The notes below the pieces were generated by a model. That model worked only from the letters and a program-made list of their open reading frames with translations, did not search any database and was not told the DNA's origin. DNA of 6,587 bases from Candidatus Poribacteria bacterium. GTDB taxonomy: Bacteria; Poribacteria; WGA-4E; GCA-2687025. This document shows, piece by piece, positions 1 through 5,509 of this stretch. The stretch lies in contig NYZG01000040.1 of the NCBI GenBank assembly GCA_002687025.1, forward strand, positions 1-6,587, in the 5' to 3' direction. How positions within the stretch are numbered: the first letter of the stretch is position 1; every line of letters starts with the position of its first letter. The position numbers were made by a program, and so were the translations under genes.

Positions 1-128
1 CCTCTCAGGACTGGTGATGCTTTCACATTCACCAAGGATACGCCGCCTGCTTCTTCCTCCCCATACACAACTTCCGAGCATATCTCTTCGTCGCCCGCCC
101 GCGTCTACTATGATGCAAAGACTGATGT
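1..128. other. Upstream region of the sigma/AAA+ gene, no gene recognised
   Basis: The sigma-gene frame has no stop from base 1, but its codons here lack the third-position GC bias of the gene (about half G/C against clearly more downstream). The translation is Ser/Thr/Pro-rich with no recognisable domain, and no ATG, GTG or TTG lies in frame. I read it as leader sequence, but a start beyond the left edge cannot be excluded. I see no convincing -35/-10 pair; TACTAT at 106-111 resembles a -10 box without a partner. Confidence 0.4.
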
Positions 129-133
129 GGGAG
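129..133 (+). promoter_or_regulatory. Ribosome binding site GGGAG for the sigma/AAA+ gene
   Basis: GGGAG ends 5 bases before the GTG at 139 and favours that start over the in-frame GTG at 127, which overlaps the motif. The EEP gene at 1576 has the same GGGAG at 1565-1569. Confidence 0.55.
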
Positions 134-138
134 ATAGC

Positions 139-1479
139 GTGGATTCGCTCATAGACCTCGTGACACTGGCGAGAAGCCCTGAGACGGAGGAAGAGGAACG
201 TCTCCGTGCGTTTGATGGCATCGTCAGAACATGCCAGGACATGGCGTATGCATACGCCTACGCTATTCTGGGAGATGTCCATCTCGCCCAGGATGTCGCG
301 CAAGAAGCCTTCGTCACGGTCTGGAGGAAGCTCCGCGACCTGGACACGCCGGCAACGTTCCCGGGTTGGTTCCGCCGAATCATCCAGACACAGTGCGACT
401 ACATCACGCGGCGACGCCGTCTGCCCACGTCGCCGCTCAGCAGCGCTGCTCAGATCCCATCGAAGGCGCCAGATCCGTATGTCCTGACAGAACGCCGCGA
501 GGCCCGGGAACGGGTCCTTGACGCGATTCGTTCGCTGCCTGAGCATGAACGGACCGCGACCACCCTCTACTACGTTGATGGGTACACGCAGAACGACGTT
601 GCCTCATTCCTTGGTGTGAAGGCCACAACGATAAGCACTCGCCTCCATTCTGCCAGGAGGCGGCTCTCAAGGAGACTCGTTGAGATGGTAGAGGTAGAGA
701 TTCAGTCGCAACGGCCGTCGCGAGACGACTCGTTCCTGCGACAGGTGGGGTTCATCACAGCCAACCCCCACCTGCGGGATCTTCTCAGGGACGCCGGGAG
801 AATCGCCGCGCGGGACTGTCCGGTGCATATCGTCGGCGAGAGCGGCACTGGGAAGATGGCGCTCGCGCGCGGGATCCACGAAGTCAGCAGACGAGGTGGC
901 AAACCGTTCGTGCAGCTGTTCTGTGGCGAGCCAGGCGTGCCGCTCGAGTCGGAGCTGCCACGCCTCCTTACGCGCGCCGCTGGTGGCACGCTCGCTCTGG
1001 ATGAAATCGACAAGATGCCACTTCCAGCTCAGGATGGTCCACACGATGCCATTGGCGCCAACGCAGAGGCGGACGGCCACTCACAGGGAGGCCGGCGACC
1101 GAACGTGCGCTTCATCGCGATAACGAATCCGACGCTCGGACGTGACCTGGCTACCGAGGTTGTCGAAGGGCGCTTTCGTCGGGATTTGTATGAGGCGTTC
1201 GCGGCGGCGACCATCATCGTCCCGCCGCTTCGCGAGAGACCCGAGGATGTGCCTCCTCTCGCCGAACATCTCCTACACACTCTCGGCGCCAGCTGGCAGC
1301 GGGATACGCCTGAGTTCGCGCCGGAGGCGATGGAGCTGCTGGTCAGATACGACTGGCCCAAGAACGTGCGCGATCTCGCATTCGCGCTCGAACACGCTCT
1401 GGCGAAATGCACAGGGACATCGATTCTACCGATGCATCTGCCCGGCGCCATCACAGGATACAGCGGCACGGCCGACTGA
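139..1479 (+). CDS. ECF-type sigma-70 factor fused to a GAFTGA-less NtrC-like AAA+ ATPase domain
   Basis: Predicted 446-residue cytoplasmic transcription regulator. Residues about 24-94 form sigma region 2 (the DVAQEAFVTVWRKL and FPGWFRRII stretches), and residues about 121-176 form region 4 with its helix-turn-helix (YTQNDVASFLGVK then ISTRLHSARRRL). From about 205 the protein becomes a sigma-54-activator-type AAA+ domain: Walker A GESGTGK (233-239), Walker B GGTLALDEID (282-291), sensor I ITN (328-330), the PPLRERPED arginine-rich segment (362-370) and a sensor II-like YDWPKNVRD (404-412). The stretch that normally carries GAFTGA between Walker A and B is missing, and the segment after Walker B is poorly conserved. 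No Fis-type helix-turn-helix follows; the protein ends soon after sensor II. GTG 139 is chosen because GGGAG lies 5 bases upstream; GTG 127 is also in frame, and the frame stays open to the window edge. The domain calls are firm. The role (ATP-controlled sigma factor rather than sigma-54 activator) is inference. Confidence 0.9.
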   Translation: MDSLIDLVTLARSPETEEEERLRAFDGIVRTCQDMAYAYAYAILGDVHLAQDVAQEAFVTVWRKLRDLDTPATFPGWFRRIIQTQCDYITRRRRLPTSPLSSAAQIPSKAPDPYVLTERREARERVLDAIRSLPEHERTATTLYYVDGYTQNDVASFLGVKATTISTRLHSARRRLSRRLVEMVEVEIQSQRPSRDDSFLRQVGFITANPHLRDLLRDAGRIAARDCPVHIVGESGTGKMALARGIHEVSRRGGKPFVQLFCGEPGVPLESELPRLLTRAAGGTLALDEIDKMPLPAQDGPHDAIGANAEADGHSQGGRRPNVRFIAITNPTLGRDLATEVVEGRFRRDLYEAFAAATIIVPPLRERPEDVPPLAEHLLHTLGASWQRDTPEFAPEAMELLVRYDWPKNVRDLAFALEHALAKCTGTSILPMHLPGAITGYSGTAD

Positions 1480-1502
1480 GGCTGCGGAATGTAGCTCGCC
1501 GG

Positions 1503-1517
1503 CAGTCGTGACGACTG
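1503..1517. repeat. 15-base perfect palindrome, possible operator
   Basis: The sequence CAGTCGTGACGACTG has 7-base arms around a single central G. It lies in the 96-base gap between the sigma/AAA+ stop and the EEP start, 24 bases after the stop. There is no T-run after it, so an intrinsic terminator is unlikely. A dyad of this kind could be a protein-binding site, but this is inference from symmetry and position only. Confidence 0.4.
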
Positions 1518-1575
1518 ACCGCTCGCCACGCGCTGCTCCGATGCGGCAGCCGCCACAAGCGGACGGGAGCACTGC

Positions 1576-2547
1576 ATGCGCCGACTCAGTTTGCTCTTGC
1601 GACTGATCTGTGCCGCCTCTGTTGCTGGGTCAAGTGCTCCCGCGCTTGAGCACGAGCAAGATGATCGCCACGCTGAATCCCTGACACCCACAACGGACGA
1701 AGCGCCGACGCTCGATGTCATGACGTTCAATCTCCGCGTCGGCGGCCGACAAGACTGTCCGCCGCATGCATGGCCACAACGATGTCAGATTGCTTCCCGA
1801 CTAATACAGGCGTCGGATCCTGACATCATCGGCACTCAAGAGGGGACGTACGGTCAGCTGCGCGATCTCAGATCACATCTGCAGGACTACGACTGGATTG
1901 GCCTAGGTCGTGGGGGCGGCAGTCGCGGCGAATTCATGGCTGTATTCTATCGACCGACGCGTCTGGAGCCGGTGGAGTTCGATCACTTTTGGCTGTCCGA
2001 TGCGCCCACCACGGCCGCCTCGATAACATGGGGAAACCGTTGGGTCCGCATGGTGACATGGGTTCGGTTTCACGACCGACGAACCGATCGAGGATTCTAC
2101 GTATTGAACACGCATCTGGACTACACGTCGGCCCAATCGCGGGAGCAGAGCGCCCAGCTGATCCTGGATCGAGTAAGGACCTTCGATCCACAGCTGCCGG
2201 TATTGATCACGGGCGATTTCGGTGAGCCTGCGTCAAGTGGGATCGCGCATAGACGGCTCGTCGGCACAGGTGAATTCCGAGATACATGGCGCGAGGCCAT
2301 CACAAAGGGCCCGGAAGTCGGCACATTCCATCGCTACCGCGGAGCGGTCGGAGGTGGTGAGCGCATCGACTGGATGCTAGTGCGTGGCGCCATGCGTACT
2401 CTTCGGGCCGAGATCGTGACTTACGCCGAAAACGGCGAATACCCTAGCGATCACTACCCGGTCATCGCTCAACTCGAGTGGCAGTCTGGAGACAGACGGG
2501 ATCACGGCGTGCACGGACAAGGTGAATCGAGCGGCCATGAGCGATAG
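1576..2547 (+). CDS. Secreted endonuclease/exonuclease/phosphatase (EEP) superfamily hydrolase
   Basis: The 323-residue product belongs to the metal-dependent EEP fold (DNase I / exonuclease III / sphingomyelinase class). An N-terminal signal peptide (MRRLSLLLRL then a small-residue stretch to about residue 23) implies export. Visible motifs are TFN (N52), TQEG (E89, metal ligand), NTHLD (N178, H180), GDFG (D214), RIDW (D265) and SDHYP (D292, H293). The pattern, including the AWPQR segment near residue 65, resembles the EEP subgroup annotated as secreted phosphoesterases; substrate is not predictable (nucleic acid, phosphosugar or phospholipid). The oddity is GDFG where the family has GDFN: the usual catalytic Asn is Gly216. 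The start is ATG 1576, with GGGAG 6 bases upstream. About 21 residues after the fold (QSGDRRDHG onwards) are hydrophilic and not family-like. The gene follows the regulator by 96 bases and probably shares transcription with the genes downstream. Confidence 0.88.
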   Translation: MRRLSLLLRLICAASVAGSSAPALEHEQDDRHAESLTPTTDEAPTLDVMTFNLRVGGRQDCPPHAWPQRCQIASRLIQASDPDIIGTQEGTYGQLRDLRSHLQDYDWIGLGRGGGSRGEFMAVFYRPTRLEPVEFDHFWLSDAPTTAASITWGNRWVRMVTWVRFHDRRTDRGFYVLNTHLDYTSAQSREQSAQLILDRVRTFDPQLPVLITGDFGEPASSGIAHRRLVGTGEFRDTWREAITKGPEVGTFHRYRGAVGGGERIDWMLVRGAMRTLRAEIVTYAENGEYPSDHYPVIAQLEWQSGDRRDHGVHGQGESSGHER

Positions 2548-2703
2548 AACCACAGCGGTGTCGCGAGGCCCGTACGCAACATCCGCGAGCTCTTGGGCAC
2601 GCTCATGTGGGCCGAGGCCGATCTCGGCCCTGTCGACGCGTGGCGAAGGACTGATGAGGAAGTCGCGGAGTGGGCTCCGCAGCGACGCGACAGCCGGCCA
2701 TAG
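2537..2703 (+). other. Possible small gene or remnant with a frame disruption
   Basis: Two frames here look like pieces of one short protein. ATG 2537, which overlaps the EEP stop, opens MSDRTTAVSRGP. From about 2569 the coding character moves to the frame one base earlier (that of the EEP gene), reading VRNIRELLGTLMWAEADLG and then VDAWRRTDEEVAEWAP before a TAG at 2701-2703. The second part has about 77% G/C at third positions (33 of 43 codons) and an amphipathic, acidic composition typical of real protein. Its stop touches the ribosome binding site of the next gene, as in translationally coupled operons. Explanations are a one-base indel (natural or sequencing error), a -1 frameshift, or initiation inside the second frame (TTG 2593 or ATG 2605, neither with a good ribosome binding site). 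I do not recognise a family, and chance remains possible. Confidence 0.35.
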
Positions 2704-2708
2704 AGGAG
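2702..2708 (+). promoter_or_regulatory. Strong ribosome binding site AGAGGAG for the phosphorylase-like gene
   Basis: AGAGGAG lies 6 bases before GTG 2715 and decides the start: the longer in-frame reading from 2670 has no such motif and adds a non-family-like leader. The site overlaps the TAG (2701-2703) that ends the preceding small frame, which suggests translational coupling. Confidence 0.7.
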
Positions 2709-2714
2709 CAAGAA

Positions 2715-3485
2715 GTGCCTCAACCCATTATCACACCTTCGAAATGGCTGGGCCGCGACGCGCTGTCGGGCGATGCGGATGGCTGTTCCGTTGCGATTGT
2801 CGGGTTCTGTCGATTCGGGAACATGAAGGATAGGCTATCAGCCGAGACATTGTCGGAGCGCTGCTTCTCGCACCTAGATCAACGTCATCAGTTCATCGGT
2901 CAGGTCGATGGCAAACAGGTGCTTGCTCTGGAGTGCCTGTATGGTGGGCCGATGGCGGCCACCGTCATCGAGGAGTTAGCGCACTACGGCATTACGAGGG
3001 TCGTAGGATACGGATACGCGGGGTCCATCAGCAACACGCTCCGGGTCGGGCAGGTTACTGTCGCCGACAGCGCGATCCCTTCTGACGGGACTTCTCGCGA
3101 GTATCTGCCGGAAGCCGAGATCGTGCGTCCAGTAGCACGCTCGATGGAAATTCTTACGGACTGTGCGGCTGAAGCAGGCATCGAAGTTCGTTCCGCACGA
3201 GTCTGGACGACAGACGCGATCTACCGGGAATATCCTGCCAAAATCGAGCGCTGGAAGTACGCCGGGGCGGACGTGGTCAACATGGATACTGGCCATTTCT
3301 ATGCGGTCAGCCAAGTGGTTGGCCTGTCGGCCATATACGCGTGCGTGATCTCGGACGATGTTTCTGGCTCCCGCTGGGATGACGGGTTCGCGCGGATTCA
3401 ACAGGGAACGCGCGACATGCAAGGCCTGGTACTGAACACCGCCCGGCGAATGCTGCTCGATGACGCTGCAGAGATGACAGCATGA
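2715..3485 (+). CDS. PNP/UDP phosphorylase-family enzyme (nucleoside phosphorylase or nucleosidase)
   Basis: The 256-residue product matches the cytoplasmic nucleoside phosphorylase fold (PNP_UDP_1). In order I see YGGPMAATVIEELAHYG (76-92), the glycine loop GYGYAGSIS (98-106), VGQVTVADSAI (111-121), the uridine-phosphorylase-like DGTSREY (124-130), WTTDAIYREYP (164-174), the ribose-site region VVNMDTGHFYAV (187-198) and CVISDD (210-215), whose Asp fits the catalytic Asp of PNP and MTA/SAH nucleosidases. Family members cleave the N-glycosidic bond of nucleosides using phosphate or water. Two departures matter: the ribose-binding Met-Glu is Met-Asp (M190-D191), and the Arg that precedes the glycine loop in E. 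coli uridine phosphorylase and binds phosphate is not there. A hydrolytic nucleosidase or altered specificity is therefore possible. It is the last gene of the plus-strand group and lies just downstream of a secreted EEP hydrolase. Confidence 0.85.
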   Translation: MPQPIITPSKWLGRDALSGDADGCSVAIVGFCRFGNMKDRLSAETLSERCFSHLDQRHQFIGQVDGKQVLALECLYGGPMAATVIEELAHYGITRVVGYGYAGSISNTLRVGQVTVADSAIPSDGTSREYLPEAEIVRPVARSMEILTDCAAEAGIEVRSARVWTTDAIYREYPAKIERWKYAGADVVNMDTGHFYAVSQVVGLSAIYACVISDDVSGSRWDDGFARIQQGTRDMQGLVLNTARRMLLDDAAEMTA

Positions 3486-3621
3486 CGATCACCGGAAATG
3501 CACCCTCGCGGAGTGACCCCACACGTCGCTCTCCCCTACCCTCCCGAAGCCAGGGTTCATCCGGTACCGGCAACACGGACTACGACGCGCTGTCGTGATC
3601 TTCCAGAAAGTGCGACGCGAG

Positions 3622-3677
3622 CGTTGGCGGCCGCATCTTATCTGCCAACGAGACACTACCCTAAGAGCTGTCTCGTT
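3622..3677. repeat. Overlapping inverted repeats forming mutually exclusive hairpins
   Basis: CGTTGGC (3622-3628) can pair with GCCAACG (3644-3650). AACGAGACA (3647-3655) can pair with TGTCTCGTT (3669-3677) in a 9-bp perfect stem with a 13-base loop. The two stems share bases 3647-3650, so only one can form at a time. An outer pair, GCGACG (3612-3617) with CGTCGC (3688-3693), encloses both. No T-run follows on either strand. Possible roles are a structured RNA, a 3'-end protecting structure, or a relic of a mobile element end; none is proved. Confidence 0.45.
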
Positions 3678-3774
3678 CGCCCGCCTACGTCGCTTTGTAT
3701 GCCAGTTTGCGGCATGCCGGTTCGGCGCCGGTTATTCTCCCAAGGCGGGCCTCATCCGGCCGGCAGGGGTCACC

Positions 3775-3798
3775 GCAGGGCTCTCTCTCGGGCCCTGC
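3775..3798. repeat. 7-bp perfect inverted repeat, possible transcript-end hairpin
   Basis: GCAGGGC (3775-3781) and GCCCTGC (3792-3798) flank a 10-base pyrimidine-rich loop. It lies about 160 bases beyond the sulfatase stop on that gene's strand and about 290 beyond the phosphorylase-like stop. There is no T-tract on either side, so if it acts at a transcript end it would be a stabilising or Rho-associated structure. GC-rich stems of this size also arise by chance. Confidence 0.3.
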
Positions 3799-3957
3799 AT
3801 ACCTCTCGGCCAGCGGAGTGCGCTCAGTGACGTCGGCGAACTGGCGCGCCTCTCAACCCGTGTCCCCGATCGCGTGAGTCCGCAGTGCCAGCATCGGCGG
3901 ACGCGAAGGCCTCCACGGAGATCGACGGGTGAACACGCTACCAGCGCCATAGGGGAG

Positions 3958-5400
3958 TCACACGGCATCCGGTCCCACGGACCCGAGCCGAAGTATCGGG
4001 TAGTGCGAATTCAGCAGCGACCGGTCGTCGGTGGCGCGGATGACGTTCCACGCGTGCGCCATGAGTTCGTTCACTCGGGGGCGGTACGAGGGGATATCTG
4101 CGAGGTTCGTCATCTCGTAGGGGTCGTCGTCGAGATTGTACAGCTCGTCGAAGTCGAAGCCGTTCCAGACGAGCTTCCACGGGCCGTCCCATATCACGCG
4201 CTGTGTCACCTTGAACCGGTTGCCGTGGTACTCCGCGTACCCCTTGCGCCACTCACGATCGGGCGCGGCGGCCGGGTCTGCAAGGATCGAGGCGAAGCTG
4301 CGAGAGTCCGACACACGGATGGATTCGGCGTCGCCGAGGTCCACGAGCGTCGGGCACAGGTCGTGCAGCCCTACGCGGGCGTCACACTCGACACCCTCGG
4401 CGACGCCGGGGCCGGCGACCACCATCGGTATGTTGTACACCTCCTCGAAGCCCGAGAAGTTCTTGCAAAACAACCCGTGGGCGCCCAACAGCTCGCCGTG
4501 GTCGCTCGTCAATATGACGATAGTGTCGTCCAGGGCGCGGCGGGTCTCCAGCAGAGACAGCAACCGGCCGTACTGCGCGTCGATCTCCGTGATGGACGCG
4601 TAGTAACACGCCGCCGCCTCGCGCAACTCGCGATCGGTGATCCCGTCCCACGTGAGACCCGCCTTCCGGTAGATCCCCGGGCGCCCGGCAAGGTCGTCGT
4701 GGACGTTGGGCTGCAGCTCTATCGCGTCCACGTCGTAGAGCGAGAACGCCTCCTCGCCCGCGACGAACGGGTCGTGCGGCTCGGTGACGCTGACGAAGCA
4801 GCACCACGGCTCCTCATGCACGGTCGCTTCTTCGAGGAAGTCGTACGCCAGGCCCGTCGTGATCCCGACGCCGCGGGCCTCCGGGGGGAGATCGGTGACG
4901 CCGTACAGCAGCGTGTGACGGTAGCCAGGCGGCTGGTCGTTCATCTTCGAGATGGAGAACGAGTCGCTGGCTCCGTGCTCCCTCTCCACCTCGGCGCGGT
5001 GGTCCTGGAAGAGCGAGGTGGCGCTATTCCCGTCGGTGTCCCACCCGTATTGCGCCAGGTCGTTCGTGCGCTCGACATGCCACTTGCCGAAGTAACCCGT
5101 GCGATACCCCGCCAGGGCGAGGCGTTGCGCCCAGTGGGGCTTGTGCGGCCGCAGGTTGCTCTGGTCCTCGTCCACGCAGTGAATGACCTCCAGCACGCCA
5201 TGGTTGTGCGGGAGCAACCCCGTCATCAGACTTGCCCGAGCCGGTGAACATACGGCGTTGGGCGTGTAGGCGCGCCGGAACCGAACGCCGCGGTCGATCA
5301 GACGGTCGAAGTTGGGCGTGCGGCAGATGTGCGAAGGGTCGAGCACGCGTCCCTGCATCTGGTCGGTCATCAGAAACAGGATGTTGGGGTCTGTCTGCAT
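3958..5400 (-). CDS. Type I (formylglycine, Cys-type) sulfatase, predicted cytoplasmic
   Basis: The 480-residue product has the layout of an alkaline-phosphatase-superfamily sulfatase that hydrolyses sulfate esters. Residues seen are the N-terminal metal site NILFLMTDQ (D13), the sulfatase signature CSPARASLMTG (51-61) whose Cys51 would be converted to formylglycine, YFGKWHVE (K106, H108), TEPHDPF (H209), LTSDHGELLGAHGL (D300, H301) and K313. The C-terminal subdomain shows the usual WKLVWNG and ELYNLDDDPYEMTNLAD pattern. Length is normal for the family. The start is ATG 5400 because the first strand of the fold begins at once and a candidate promoter lies just upstream; ATG 5418 is an alternative, while the longer reading from 5544 would overlap the preceding gene and is Arg/Pro-rich. 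No signal peptide is visible, unlike many polysaccharide sulfatases, so a small or imported substrate is likely; the substrate itself cannot be read. Maturation needs a formylglycine-generating enzyme encoded elsewhere. Confidence 0.93.
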   Translation of the reverse strand: MQTDPNILFLMTDQMQGRVLDPSHICRTPNFDRLIDRGVRFRRAYTPNAVCSPARASLMTGLLPHNHGVLEVIHCVDEDQSNLRPHKPHWAQRLALAGYRTGYFGKWHVERTNDLAQYGWDTDGNSATSLFQDHRAEVEREHGASDSFSISKMNDQPPGYRHTLLYGVTDLPPEARGVGITTGLAYDFLEEATVHEEPWCCFVSVTEPHDPFVAGEEAFSLYDVDAIELQPNVHDDLAGRPGIYRKAGLTWDGITDRELREAAACYYASITEIDAQYGRLLSLLETRRALDDTIVILTSDHGELLGAHGLFCKNFSGFEEVYNIPMVVAGPGVAEGVECDARVGLHDLCPTLVDLGDAESIRVSDSRSFASILADPAAAPDREWRKGYAEYHGNRFKVTQRVIWDGPWKLVWNGFDFDELYNLDDDPYEMTNLADIPSYRPRVNELMAHAWNVIRATDDRSLLNSHYPILRLGSVGPDAV

Positions 5401-5453
5401 GGATCGGTTCGCCCTCATCGACAGCGTTCGCGGGCTCTCACGTGTGCCGCGCG

Positions 5454-5482
5454 ATTGTCGCTCGCGGAGCGGCTTCGGGCAA
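5454..5482 (-). promoter_or_regulatory. Candidate sigma-70-type promoter for the sulfatase gene
   Basis: On the minus strand TTGCCC (5477-5482) and GACAAT (5454-5459) are separated by 17 bases; each matches four of six consensus bases. Transcription would start about 45 bases before ATG 5400. The site lies in the 109-base gap after the CDF-like gene, so the sulfatase may have its own promoter as well as read-through. Confidence 0.35.
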
Positions 5483-5493
5483 GGTCGAGCCGC
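5469..5493. repeat. 6-bp inverted repeat in the gap between the CDF-like and sulfatase genes
   Basis: GCGGCT (5469-5474) and AGCCGC (5488-5493) flank a 13-base loop and overlap the candidate -35 box of the sulfatase promoter. It could be a hairpin just after the CDF-like stop or an operator, but short GC stems are common in this composition. Confidence 0.2.
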
Positions 5494-5509
5494 GGGAACG
5501 CGCGCCGCG

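Larger units (their letters stand above)
3486..3957. other. Convergent intergenic region without a convincing gene
   Basis: About 470 bases separate the stop of the phosphorylase-like gene from the stop of the minus-strand sulfatase. The open frames crossing it are Arg/Pro/Ser/Cys-rich, show no domain and lack ribosome binding sites. A 38-codon frame starts at ATG 3482, overlapping the previous stop (ATGA), and ends at 3598; it too looks low-complexity. The region holds several inverted repeats (annotated separately) plus GTCCGC at 3878-3883 with GCGGAC at 3897-3902. I find no T-tracts marking intrinsic terminators, no tRNA and no recognisable insertion sequence. Confidence 0.6.

Noticed and set aside
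1029..1730. A 233-codon minus-strand frame opposite the AAA+ domain
   Set aside because: Ser/Arg-rich translation without a domain, fully overlapping the sigma/AAA+ gene and the start of the EEP gene.
2522..2833. A 103-codon frame spanning the gap and the start of the phosphorylase-like gene
   Set aside because: Beyond its first dozen codons it is Arg/Ser-rich and runs out of frame across the well-supported phosphorylase-like gene. Only the beginning is used in the small-gene hypothesis.
3482..3598. A 38-codon frame overlapping the phosphorylase-like stop by ATGA
   Set aside because: The overlap is operon-like, but the product is Ser/Arg/Pro-rich low complexity, has no good ribosome binding site and resembles nothing I recognise.
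3699..3715. ATGCC / GGCAT inverted repeat and nearby CCGG repeats
   Set aside because: Five-base arms in GC-rich DNA are expected by chance; no T-run or conserved context.
3595..5247. A 550-codon open frame on the plus strand, antisense to the sulfatase
   Set aside because: It mirrors the sulfatase codons, is Val/Arg-rich without any domain, and begins in intergenic sequence with no ribosome binding site. The opposite strand has unmistakable sulfatase motifs. GC-rich genes often leave such antisense frames open.
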